From NCBI GenBank assembly GCA_023133415.1, contig JAGLWM010000006.1, forward strand, positions 1-51,436: DNA of 51,436 nt. The letters run 5' to 3'. The notes under the pieces were generated by a model that worked only from the letters and a program-made list of their open reading frames with translations, was not told the DNA's origin and searched no databases. The translations under genes and the position numbers were made by a program. Positions within the stretch are counted from its first letter, which is position 1; every line of letters starts with the position of its first letter. Origin of the DNA: Candidatus Pacearchaeota archaeon. Its GTDB lineage: Archaea; Nanobdellota; Nanobdellia; Pacearchaeales; GW2011-AR1. Below are positions 1 to 8,648 of the stretch, piece by piece.

Positions 1-2180
1 TGCTGAACCATCACAAAATTATCATCCCAAACCCCTGTAGCATTCTCCTGATTTGACGCCCCCGCATTCCCATAATACATATTAATAACCGTATCACTAA
101 CATTAGACAAAGTCGGAATCCTAACCCACGCAACTAATCTTCCGTCTGTCCCGTTGAAGTATTCTATTTCATGGTCTAATTGGATGCCAGTGGAGTTTGT
201 GAAAACAATATCATCACCATTAGACAAAGCGTCATCTCTTAGGTCTGTGTCGGTTAGGTTGATTAGGACTGGGAAATTAACTTGACTTCCGTTTACTTTT
301 GAGTGGTTTATTGTTATGTCTTTTTTGTAAGTCCAAGAAGAATTAAACCAATCACTCGCCAAATTATGCGCACTCGCATTAATACCCCCAAAATCAAACA
401 ACTGGTCATGTATCCCCGGAGTCAAAACTTTAACAGTATAATATCCAGTTGAGTTACAAGAATAATTCTCCACAAAAATGGATTTTACTCCCAATGACTT
501 ATTCAAAGTTTCATTCAGTTTTACAAAAGAATCATTCTCCAAAATCAAATAAACATTTTCATCGTCGACCAAACCATATTTATCAAACAAAGTTTCATCT
601 CCGCACCTTAACTCCAAAATTTCCAAATCATCCTGCGTCGCTTCATTATCATCATAAACTTCGGTATAACTCGTCCCATTAACCGCGCTAACCGTCAAAT
701 TCGCCTCACCCGTCGTATTAAACCCGACCGTCCAATTCCCCCCGACAGTCGGATAACTCTGCACATTCAAAATCGTAATAGAAACCTCATAAACCTGCGC
801 CGACAAATGCGGAACAACCCACTCAATATAATCCACATAACCATCAGCATCAAAATCATAAGAAACAAACGCAACCTCACTCCTAACCCCACTAGACCCA
901 TTCGCCAACAACTCCGCAACCTCACCCTCCAAATCCTCTGTCAAATTTTCTTCATCAACCGATTCAAAATGATAAAGCTTAAGACGCGAATCATTCATCT
1001 TAACCCTCTGCTCAATCAAAGTATAAGCCAAAATCTCACTATAATTCAATTCACTAGGAGCCGAAACAACAATCCTCTTACCACCAACCAACTCACTCTC
1101 ATTCGCAACCGGCGCCTCCGTATAATACTCAACCGCAACCTCACTCGCATTCGTCTCCTCGACAATCTCCCCAACCTCAACAACCATCACACTATCCATC
1201 TCCACAATCACCTCATCCACAATCAACTCTTCCTCCAAAACAACCTCACCAGTAATAGTAAAACCAATCAACCAATTCCAAATCCTAGTCAACAAACCCT
1301 CGCCCTCCCTAATATCCAAAGCAACATTCCCAGTCAACAACACACCCTCACTCATCTCCTCACGATCCGCAACCTCAACCACCTCCTCAAAATCCTCAGC
1401 CTCAGTCAAAGCCTTCCCAACTTCCTCATCAGTCAAAACCGAAATATTAACAGCATCCCTCGGAATCTCAATCGACAAATTTTTCCCATCACTAATATTC
1501 ACACTCTTAATCCACTTAACTGGCCGACCAATCACAGCCCTATACTGCAAAGTCGAAACCTCACTCACATTAATTTCTGTAATATTTTCAAGGGTTACAT
1601 TTACTTCTGTTATATTTTCAAGGGTTACATTTACCTCTGTGATGTTTTCAAGGGTTACATTAACCTCTGTGATGTTTTCAAGAGTTACATTTATTTCCGT
1701 AATATTTTCAAGAGTTACGTTTACTTCTGTGATGTTTTCAAGGGTTACGTTAACCAAAGTCTCATTAACAAGAGTTATATTTACCTCCTCAATTACCTCC
1801 GTCTCATTAACAACTTCCTCAACCACTTCATCCAACACCTCAATTCCATTTACATCAACAACAGCCTCTTCAACTTCAACTTCTTCAACCTCAACCTCTT
1901 CAACCTCAACCTCTTCAACCTCAACCTCAGGCTCCTCCTCCAGTTCTGGCTCCGGCTCCACAACCTCTTCAACCTCTTCCACTACTAATCCAGTTACTCC
2001 ACCATACATCTTAACAAAAGATTCCTTCAAATCAGAAAAAAAATCACCCAGCTCCTCACTTTCAATTTGATCATAAACAACAACGCTAAAAACAACTATC
2101 AAAGACATCAAACAAAGAACCACAATACTAAATATTCTAATAATTCCTACTTGAGCTATTTTATCTTTTAAACAAAGCAT
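1..2180 (-). CDS. Large secreted/surface protein, partial (runs off the left edge): N-terminal TM segment, acidic Val/Glu/Pro stalk, NVTLENITEV repeats, DUF2341-like domain
   Basis: Reverse-complement reading from ATG at 2180 stays open to position 1 (MLCLKDKIAQVGIIRIFSIVVLCLMSLIVVFSVVVYD...NVTLENITEVNVTLENITEI...). The distal part reads WFNSSWTYKKDITINHSKVNGSQVNFPVLINLTDTDLRDDALSNGDDIVFTN...HEIEYFNGTDGRLVAWVRIPTLS...INMYYGNAGA, typical of DUF2341. Absent from the ORF track because it is truncated. Confidence 0.8.
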   Translation of the reverse strand, partial: MLCLKDKIAQVGIIRIFSIVVLCLMSLIVVFSVVVYDQIESEELGDFFSDLKESFVKMYGGVTGLVVEEVEEVVEPEPELEEEPEVEVEEVEVEEVEVEEVEVEEAVVDVNGIEVLDEVVEEVVNETEVIEEVNITLVNETLVNVTLENITEVNVTLENITEINVTLENITEVNVTLENITEVNVTLENITEVNVTLENITEINVSEVSTLQYRAVIGRPVKWIKSVNISDGKNLSIEIPRDAVNISVLTDEEVGKALTEAEDFEEVVEVADREEMSEGVLLTGNVALDIREGEGLLTRIWNWLIGFTITGEVVLEEELIVDEVIVEMDSVMVVEVGEIVEETNASEVAVEYYTEAPVANESELVGGKRIVVSAPSELNYSEILAYTLIEQRVKMNDSRLKLYHFESVDEENLTEDLEGEVAELLANGSSGVRSEVAFVSYDFDADGYVDYIEWVVPHLSAQVYEVSITILNVQSYPTVGGNWTVGFNTTGEANLTVSAVNGTSYTEVYDDNEATQDDLEILELRCGDETLFDKYGLVDDENVYLILENDSFVKLNETLNKSLGVKSIFVENYSCNSTGYYTVKVLTPGIHDQLFDFGGINASAHNLASDWFNSSWTYKKDITINHSKVNGSQVNFPVLINLTDTDLRDDALSNGDDIVFTNSTGIQLDHEIEYFNGTDGRLVAWVRIPTLSNVSDTVINMYYGNAGASNQENATGVWDDNFVMVQ
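1570..1770 (-). repeat. 30-bp tandem repeat coding NVTLENITE(V/I)
   Basis: About six units of tctgt(a/g)at(a/g)ttttcaag(g/a)gttac(a/g)tt(t/a)ac. Confidence 0.9.
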
Positions 2181-5100
2181 AACGATGCTCCATTCGAACC
2201 AACTATACAATCGCTTACTGTTACATTATTAAACTGAGGATTAGATGTTGTAGTTAAATGTTGACCTGTATTATATTCTAATTGACTATCTCCAACTCCA
2301 TCCGCTGTCACATTAAATTGCGTTCCAGTTAAAGTTATTCCATTCCCAGCCGCATAAGTTGTGTCATCATCCGTCTCACAAGCAAAGTCATTTCCATTTA
2401 TGTATAAATGATTTCCTGCTCCGCAAGTCGTTGTTAAACCTAATTTACTTTCATCTATTTCGTCGGCGTCTATTACTGTATCTAAATCTAAACTTGCATT
2501 CCAATAATCTGATTTATCTGCTGACCAGTTTCCAATACTTGAAACTACATTTGCTATTGAAGTATAACCTAATCCAATTACAAAATCATAAATTTCATCT
2601 GCAAGACTGAGATGAGTTATGTCTCCGTTTGAAGGTGTTGCGTGAGGTATTCCTGTTATGTTATCCCAGGCTGTAAATATTGGGTCTGTTTCAGTTAAAG
2701 TCAAATCTGTCAATTGAGAACCATTCCCATAAATTAATCCAGTAAAATTCCCATCCCCTACAACATTTAATTTATTTTGAGGAGAGGTTGTGCCGATGCC
2801 GATGTTGCCGTTTTTCGCAGTAAAAACTTCTAACCCAATTCCATAATCCCAAATTCCAAATTGGTCACTACTACTTTTTGCGAAAAAAGCAAATGAAGAG
2901 GTCGGATTTGTCAATTTGAAAACAGCGTCATCATTCGTTGATTCTATTTCCAGTCTTACATTTCCTGCACCATAAAGATGTAATTTTTCTTGTGGACTAT
3001 CCGTCCCAATCCCCACATATCCCGTATTACTATCCACAAATAAATCAGAAGTTCCGACGCTGAAATTATTATCGCCTAAATCCAAATTGGTATCTGCTCC
3101 TGTATAAGGAACATAAGAACTTTGATTTCCAGACCAAAGAGGTTCATCTATTGTAGAGAATATTCCATCTGCATAGGTCTTATTCCAATCGTCTCCGTAA
3201 TTAATTGGAGCATAAACTCCTGAAATATCATCACAGTTTCCTTCACCATCTAAGTAAGTTGTTGAACCTGAACAAGCAGTTGAAGCGTTTGTGTCTATGT
3301 AGGAAGTGATATAGCCAGGGCTATTTGTGAAATTAATTAAATCAGTATAACCACGATTTCCTAAATCGTCTGTAAAATCAGATAACAAAGTTGGAGTATT
3401 AATTAAATCATTATAATCTTTATCCCAAGCAGAGAAGTTTCCTAAGCTATCTACCTTTATGTTTGTAGCATAGTCATTAATATTAAAGTCTGAAGCATTA
3501 TAATAACCAAAGCCATTTATCTGTGCAGATGTATAATAATCTGTGATTACAAAGTCTGTCGCATTGTAATAATTATATCCAGATAAAATTGTAGAAGTTA
3601 CATAGTCATTAATATCAAAGTCAGAACTATTATAATAGTTAAATGCTAAGACTTCGGCAGAAGTAAAATAATCTGAGATGTCAAAGTCACTTGAATTATA
3701 ATAGTCAAAACCAAGAATATCTGCTTTAGTAAAATAATCTGTTATAACGAAATCAGAACTATTATAATATCCAAATGCAATTATCTCTGCAGTTGTTGAA
3801 TAAGAAGATTGGTTAGCTGTCCATAAGGGATCCGTTTCTGTGTAAGATGTTAAAACTTCAATTCCTTCTGAATAAATTTTTCCACTCGCATTAACAATTC
3901 CAACAACTTCCAAGCTATCATTTATTACTAATTTAGTCCCATTATAAACACTAATCTCTGGTTGATGATTCTTTGTTTCCACTACAATATAATTATTATA
4001 TTCGCTGTTTGCCTTAAAACCCAATGGAGAATTTTTTCCTAACATTGTCATCATGTGGTTATCCTTTTCATAATTAAGAGTTCCTGAATACGTATCATCA
4101 GCCCTGAAAGAAATACCCACATCATAAACATTAGAACTTTCAAAATAAATAAACTTTCCACCCTCTCTTTTTATTGTCGGTCTGTTTAAAATATTCTTAA
4201 CTAATAAATAATCGTCTGCATCTCCTCCTGCTATAATGTTAATGCTATTCCCATCGGTAGCATAAATATCATGCACATAGGTAATATTAGAAACATTTAT
4301 CGTATTGATGTTATTTATATCATTATCTTCCATGTCTAAATCTCCAGTCATAGTATCACCATCTACATTAACGTAAAGAGAATCTGCATGAGATTCATTC
4401 CAAGAACTATTATCACTAGTTACAGAAATGTCAGCATATAAAGTATCCGCATAAGTTTTATTAAAACTAGCAGAAGCATCATTCCAATAACCAGCATCGT
4501 TAGTAAAATTTAAATTACTTGTATATCCTCTATCTCCTAAATCATCTGTAAAATTAGTTAGATGAGTATATGTTGTGTCTGTATCTGTTAATGTGCAAAG
4601 ATTTGATGTTGCTCCAGTTATATTTCCACAATAAGGTGTAGTTAAATTTGCCAACGGTAAGTCTATTAATTCAACATATTGGTCATCAAGAGCATCATTA
4701 TCAAGAACAATATTATCATAAGTTCCAGAAACCTCTCCGCCGAAACCAGTAACATCTGTTAAATAATTTCCTATTGTTTGGTAGATTGTATCAAAGAAAG
4801 ATTTAACTGAAGTCATATTAATTGCAAATTCTGTCCCCGTTAGACTCAAATTAGAACCAACCGTATAAGTTGTATCTGAATCTCTTGAATCAATAGTTTG
4901 ATTTAAAACAGTTTCATTAAATAAAAGATTAGCTGTTCCAGAATCCACTCCACCAGTCAAATATTTCCCAGCCGTATTTATACCATTTATATCTCCACCA
5001 CCAGCTAATCCAGTTAATTGAGAACCATCCCCAAGATAATAAGAGGCAGTTATGTTGTTAGTCAAATTAATTGTATCCGCATAAACTCTATCAAAAATTT

Positions 5101-5410
5101 GACTAGATAGACGGTGCGTCATTCTTAAGACTCCATTTTTATATTCACACAAATAACTTGGAATTGAAGAGATCCCAGAAATATTTATATCAATAAATCC
5201 GACTCCATCCTTCCCCGTCGTTATAATTGAAGAATTTGACAAGATAATCTCTGAACAACCAACATCACTAGTAAAATTAAATGTATAGTTAAAAGCTGTA
5301 TTCGGTTGCAAATTTCCAGAATCGCTCACGGGCTTAACATAAATTGGCAGAGCTACGACATTCGTCACTAAAGTCACAAATAAAAACACTAAAATCAACT
5401 CTCTGTTCAT
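2168..5410 (-). CDS. Secreted fibre-like surface protein with signal peptide, 22-aa YYN(S/A)(S/T)DF repeats and GIGTxSPQxKL tail-fibre-like motifs
   Basis: 1080-aa ORF; N-term MNRELILVFLFVTLVTNVVALP; VGIGTDSPQEKLHLYG and IGIGTTSPQNKLNVVGDGNFTGLIYGNGSQLTDL; five tandem YYNSSDF-type units. Overlaps the next gene start (ATGCTTTGTTTAA). Confidence 0.85.
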   Translation of the reverse strand: MNRELILVFLFVTLVTNVVALPIYVKPVSDSGNLQPNTAFNYTFNFTSDVGCSEIILSNSSIITTGKDGVGFIDINISGISSIPSYLCEYKNGVLRMTHRLSSQIFDRVYADTINLTNNITASYYLGDGSQLTGLAGGGDINGINTAGKYLTGGVDSGTANLLFNETVLNQTIDSRDSDTTYTVGSNLSLTGTEFAINMTSVKSFFDTIYQTIGNYLTDVTGFGGEVSGTYDNIVLDNDALDDQYVELIDLPLANLTTPYCGNITGATSNLCTLTDTDTTYTHLTNFTDDLGDRGYTSNLNFTNDAGYWNDASASFNKTYADTLYADISVTSDNSSWNESHADSLYVNVDGDTMTGDLDMEDNDINNINTINVSNITYVHDIYATDGNSINIIAGGDADDYLLVKNILNRPTIKREGGKFIYFESSNVYDVGISFRADDTYSGTLNYEKDNHMMTMLGKNSPLGFKANSEYNNYIVVETKNHQPEISVYNGTKLVINDSLEVVGIVNASGKIYSEGIEVLTSYTETDPLWTANQSSYSTTAEIIAFGYYNSSDFVITDYFTKADILGFDYYNSSDFDISDYFTSAEVLAFNYYNSSDFDINDYVTSTILSGYNYYNATDFVITDYYTSAQINGFGYYNASDFNINDYATNIKVDSLGNFSAWDKDYNDLINTPTLLSDFTDDLGNRGYTDLINFTNSPGYITSYIDTNASTACSGSTTYLDGEGNCDDISGVYAPINYGDDWNKTYADGIFSTIDEPLWSGNQSSYVPYTGADTNLDLGDNNFSVGTSDLFVDSNTGYVGIGTDSPQEKLHLYGAGNVRLEIESTNDDAVFKLTNPTSSFAFFAKSSSDQFGIWDYGIGLEVFTAKNGNIGIGTTSPQNKLNVVGDGNFTGLIYGNGSQLTDLTLTETDPIFTAWDNITGIPHATPSNGDITHLSLADEIYDFVIGLGYTSIANVVSSIGNWSADKSDYWNASLDLDTVIDADEIDESKLGLTTTCGAGNHLYINGNDFACETDDDTTYAAGNGITLTGTQFNVTADGVGDSQLEYNTGQHLTTTSNPQFNNVTVSDCIVGSNGASLCFV
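3470..3800 (-). repeat. 66-bp tandem repeat coding YYN(S/A)(S/T)DFxIxDY units
   Basis: Five consecutive 22-aa units in the 1080-aa protein. Confidence 0.9.
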
Positions 5411-5476
5411 ATTTTCTATTACTTCTGAATGTTTATATATCTAACTCATTAATAAAATCCACACAACCAATTCAAA

Positions 5477-5485
5477 ACTAAAATC
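5477..5485. repeat. Left copy of 9-bp target site duplication ACTAAAATC
   Basis: Identical to 8605-8613; directly abuts the left TIR. Confidence 0.7.
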
Positions 5486-5564
5486 GACACAGTCCGAGAA
5501 GTGTTAATGTGTCCGAGAAGCAATCTCTTGTTGCGAAAAGTGTCCGAATAAATATTGCACAACT

Positions 5565-5783
5565 TTAAACTAATTTAACAACACTATATGGTCTACCATT
5601 TTTTTTACTTTTCTCATATCTTACTGTTTTGACAATCCCAAGGTATTCTAACTCTGCAACATGCCTTTTTATTACCCTGTCAGAAGTATCTACTTTCCTT
5701 TCCATCTCACTTATTACCTGGGGTCCTTTTTTCAACGCGTTAATTATTCGTTTTTTTATATCTAATCCGCTTCTATATGCCAT
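5565..5783 (-). CDS. Small winged-helix DNA-binding protein (transposon cargo)
   Basis: MAYRSGLDIKKRIINALKKGPQVISEMERKVDTSDRVIKRHVAELEYLGIVKTVRYEKSKKNGRPYSVVKLV, a compact wHTH pattern. Confidence 0.6.
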   Translation of the reverse strand: MAYRSGLDIKKRIINALKKGPQVISEMERKVDTSDRVIKRHVAELEYLGIVKTVRYEKSKKNGRPYSVVKLV

Positions 5784-5801
5784 ACCTCAAATTAGGGGTA
5801 A

Positions 5802-5833
5802 GGTTTATATATACGAATCCCAACAATTGTTGG
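5802..5833 (+). promoter_or_regulatory. Archaeal TATA-like element followed by 14-bp palindrome CCAACAATTGTTGG
   Basis: TTTATATATA at about 5803-5812, perfect palindrome at 5820-5833, then ATG at 5835, between divergent reading frames. Confidence 0.5.
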
Positions 5834-5834
5834 T

Positions 5835-5969
5835 ATGGCAAATCTGGATAGAAAAATAAAATATTGTAAGAACTGCTAAAAGAAAACCGAACATATTAGA
5901 CGAGGCTTTGGAACTCCTGGTGGATTATGTGGAAACGCCAGATGGGAATGTTTAGAATGCAAAGATTAG
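5835..5969 (+). pseudogene. Small zinc-ribbon reading frame with an in-frame TAA
   Basis: MANLDRKIKYCKNC*KKTEHIRRGFGTPGGLCGNARWECLECKD*; CxxC...CxxC with one TAA at codon 15. Confidence 0.45.
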
Positions 5970-6137
5970 ATTCTCAAACCTTTTCTAATAATTAGAACAA
6001 GCTAAAACTTCTGTTTAACAAAAATTTAAATACAGGTAATACTTTCATACTTTATGAAAATGGAGGTGCGTTTGGTTCTATTGGTTGGTAGTCATTTTCT
6101 TAAGTAGAATTTAAAAAGAACCTTTCGATAAAAATAT

Positions 6138-6425
6138 ATGGCAGAAGAAAAACCAAGTTTTGAGGACGCAAGAACTATAATAGATATGGTTAGGACCCAT
6201 TTTTATTCTCAAAATCCTCAAATGGGATATTTAATGTTTAGAGTTGATTCCATCAAGAAGAATGGATCTGATGGTGTTTGGGTAGTTATTTGTAGCTATT
6301 TGGAATCCTTCGGATCCAATAAGAGAATTTATTATAAACTTAAAGTCAATTTGAATAATGGTTCTTTTGGAGACAACAATATAATTGAAGAAGTTGATGC
6401 AAAAAAAGAAATATCTGGTTCTTGA
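6138..6425 (+). CDS. Hypothetical protein, 95 aa, upstream partner of PIN-like gene
   Basis: ORF; stop lies 1 bp before ATG 6427 of the next gene. Confidence 0.6.
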   Translation: MAEEKPSFEDARTIIDMVRTHFYSQNPQMGYLMFRVDSIKKNGSDGVWVVICSYLESFGSNKRIYYKLKVNLNNGSFGDNNIIEEVDAKKEISGS

Positions 6426-6426
6426 T

Positions 6427-6972
6427 ATGATATTTAATTGCGATGAAAAAAGTATATGCAAATACTCATGTTTCTTAAGAAATGGATTGCTTCTAGATAC
6501 TTCTGTACTTATGATATATTTCCTGGGAGAATATGATTATAAAAACAATACGAATTATCTCAAACAATGGACAAACGATGGCATTCCTTATTCGGAATTA
6601 GATTATCAATCATTAAAAAGATTTATTGACAGGGCATCCTTTTCTAAGTTATACATCACTCCACATATTTTTCATGAATTTTATAAACACGCACAAAAAA
6701 TTCTAAAAGAGAATTTAGATCCTTTCTTCAAGAACAGTATGGAAAAATTAATAAGAATTAATGAAGAGAATGTTGATAAAAATGATATATTAGCCCATAA
6801 GTATTTTGATAAATTAGAAATTGGAGAGCACTCATTGTATATTTTAAAGGAGAGTATTCATTCCGCAATTTTAACTGACGATGAAAGAAAAACTATCCCA
6901 TTATTTTGTGAAGATAAAAAATTATTATTAATACCAATTCGAGAAGCTATTAAGTTTACTCTTAATTCATAA
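6427..6972 (+). CDS. PIN-domain-like protein (possible toxin nuclease)
   Basis: Start set at internal ATG 6427. LLLDTSVLMIYFLG near the N terminus, EIGEHSLYIL and AILTDDERKT later; arrangement resembles PIN acidic motifs. Confidence 0.5.
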   Translation: MIFNCDEKSICKYSCFLRNGLLLDTSVLMIYFLGEYDYKNNTNYLKQWTNDGIPYSELDYQSLKRFIDRASFSKLYITPHIFHEFYKHAQKILKENLDPFFKNSMEKLIRINEENVDKNDILAHKYFDKLEIGEHSLYILKESIHSAILTDDERKTIPLFCEDKKLLLIPIREAIKFTLNS

Positions 6973-7248
6973 TTAATCAAAATCTACCGTCCAGGTCCTC
7001 TTACTGCATGATCTTATTTTCTTTTTTTTGCCATTAAATTCCCTATCATATTTTCTGAATCCCTCACACCTATCTTTAACATACCCACTCTTCTTCAAGT
7101 TATCTAGCCTGGGTTTTATCGAAGAATCACTTAGTCCAACTTTTTTTGCTATTTGTCTTCCAGATAATCCTCTCTTAATTTTAACAAGATTCCTTAGAAT
7201 TTCTTTGTCTGTCCCGTCGAGTATTCTTTTTTTTCTAATTGCCATCAT
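6973..7248 (-). CDS. Winged-helix transcriptional regulator
   Basis: ILDGTDKEILRNLVKIKRGLSGRQIAKKVGLSDSSIKPRLDNLKKSGYVKD. Confidence 0.6.
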   Translation of the reverse strand: MMAIRKKRILDGTDKEILRNLVKIKRGLSGRQIAKKVGLSDSSIKPRLDNLKKSGYVKDRCEGFRKYDREFNGKKKKIRSCSKRTWTVDFD

Positions 7249-7445
7249 TCTATCTCCAGGTTTATTTTACGGGTTTTAACATCGACGAACCAACGTATTT
7301 TTTGACTTTTATTTACCTTAAGCTCTTTGATTATTTCTTTTGGGATTCTTGTTAAAAGAGTTTTACCATCGCTACTTATCTTGCTAATTTTTTCTATATC
7401 TGCATTTATCTCAAGCAACTTGTCCAAATCCTCTTTTTTCACCAT
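7245..7445 (-). CDS. AbrB/SpoVT-like DNA-binding protein
   Basis: ISSDGKTLLTRIPKEIIKELKVNKSQKIRWFVDVKTRKINLEIE, swapped-hairpin pattern; overlaps downstream wHTH ORF by 4 bp. Confidence 0.6.
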   Translation of the reverse strand: MVKKEDLDKLLEINADIEKISKISSDGKTLLTRIPKEIIKELKVNKSQKIRWFVDVKTRKINLEIE

Positions 7446-7520
7446 TACTATTTTAGGTAAGTGTACTATTTAAATGTATCTCCTATTTTCTGTTTAGAAT
7501 AATAAAACGTACATTATTAC

Positions 7521-7530
7521 AGTGTACACT
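7521..7530. promoter_or_regulatory. Palindrome AGTGTACACT with related GTGTAC sites nearby (candidate operator)
   Basis: Perfect 10-bp palindrome; related AAGTGTACTA at about 7460 and TTGTACACTAA at about 7573. Confidence 0.45.
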
Positions 7531-7639
7531 ATCAGAAGATAGAAAGATTTAAAAGGTAACTATATTCTATGATTGTACACTAAGCTTAAACAGGACATTT
7601 TAAGTTTAGGAATATGGGAAGCACTATGCTCTGCTTTTC

Positions 7640-7663
7640 GGCGGTCGGTATGGGACGACCGCC
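7640..7663 (+). promoter_or_regulatory. Strong hairpin in the transposase leader
   Basis: GGCGGTCG-gtatggga-CGACCGCC, 8-bp perfect stem, about 20 bp before the transposase start. Confidence 0.6.
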
Positions 7664-7684
7664 CTTAAATTCACAGGAGAGAAA

Positions 7685-8602
7685 ATGGAACAAATATATA
7701 AGAAAAATTCACTGCAAGAAGAAAAAACAGATTTTCTGAAAGCTACTTGTAACTTTTTAGATACTCTTGAGTTCGAGGAAGAACAGGTCAATGGAAGACC
7801 AAAAGCAGATCAAAGAGAAATCCTAAAACATTTATTGGTCATGTCATACAATGCTACAAGCTATAGAAGATCTCTCAGTGACATAAAGATATTATGCGAT
7901 CAGGGATTTGTTAAAAAAATAATTCCGAGAAGCACATTGAATGATTATGCAAATGATTCAAAAATAATAATATTGCTAGAAAGATTAATACAAATTTCAG
8001 CAACTTTTTTTAAAGAAATAGAGGACACTTTAATTGTTGATTCTAGCTGGTTTGGAGAAAAGATGTACGTTGGTGGATGTGGGCAAGTTCATGCTAATAA
8101 GCAGGGACTTTTTAATACAAGAAAGATACATGTTGGAATATTAAAAATATCAGGAGTTATCTGTTATGCAAAGGCAACTCATGGGACAAGACACGACTGC
8201 CCAATCTTTAAAGACATTTTAATAGAATCTTCCAATATATTTAATCTAAAATATTGCCTGGGAGATAAAGGATATTGTTCTAAAGAAAATTATATATTAT
8301 GTGAAGAAAAAAATATTACCGCATTCTTAGATTTTAAAAAGAACATGAAATCGTCTGGTGGAAAAAGTGCAATGTGGAAAGATCAAATTGATGTATGGAG
8401 AAATAATTCAGAACTTTGGCACAAATCATACAATTATAGAGTTTTGGTTGAAAGTGTATTCTCAAGAATAAAGAAAAAGCACAATAATTACTTAAGGTCT
8501 AGAAAAGCCGATTCAAGGGACATTGAAATGCTATTAAAATGTCTAGTTTATAATTTGACGTTGATTGGCAAGAGTTTCAAATCGGACAGTTCTCGGACTT
8601 AG
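7685..8602 (+). CDS. IS5-like DDE transposase
   Basis: LIVDSSWFGEKMY, YCLGDKGYCSKENY and NYRVLVESVFSRIKKKHNNYLRSRK give the D-D-E arrangement; stop codon lies in the right TIR. Confidence 0.9.
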   Translation: MEQIYKKNSLQEEKTDFLKATCNFLDTLEFEEEQVNGRPKADQREILKHLLVMSYNATSYRRSLSDIKILCDQGFVKKIIPRSTLNDYANDSKIIILLERLIQISATFFKEIEDTLIVDSSWFGEKMYVGGCGQVHANKQGLFNTRKIHVGILKISGVICYAKATHGTRHDCPIFKDILIESSNIFNLKYCLGDKGYCSKENYILCEEKNITAFLDFKKNMKSSGGKSAMWKDQIDVWRNNSELWHKSYNYRVLVESVFSRIKKKHNNYLRSRKADSRDIEMLLKCLVYNLTLIGKSFKSDSSRT

Positions 8603-8604
8603 TC

Positions 8605-8613
8605 ACTAAAATC
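8605..8613. repeat. Right copy of 9-bp target site duplication ACTAAAATC
   Basis: Identical to 5477-5485; directly abuts the right TIR. Confidence 0.7.
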
Positions 8614-8648
8614 AAAGAATTTATAAAATATAATATATAACTGGATAC

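Larger units (their letters stand above)
5486..8604. mobile_element. IS5-like transposon with cargo
   Basis: Left end GACACAGTCCGAGAAGTGT (5486-5504); right end read inward GACTAAGTCCGAGAACTGT (8604-8586), 16/19 identical. Flanked directly by ACTAAAATC at 5477-5485 and 8605-8613. Contains a DDE transposase. Confidence 0.78.

Noticed and set aside
1570-1770. CRISPR interpretation of the 30-bp repeats
   Set aside because: Repeats are contiguous without spacers and code for NVTLENITEV in frame.
807-2070. Plus-strand ORFs 807-1988 and 1639-2070
   Set aside because: They are antisense to the long open minus-strand surface protein; their repetitive composition mirrors the NVTLENITEV coding repeats.
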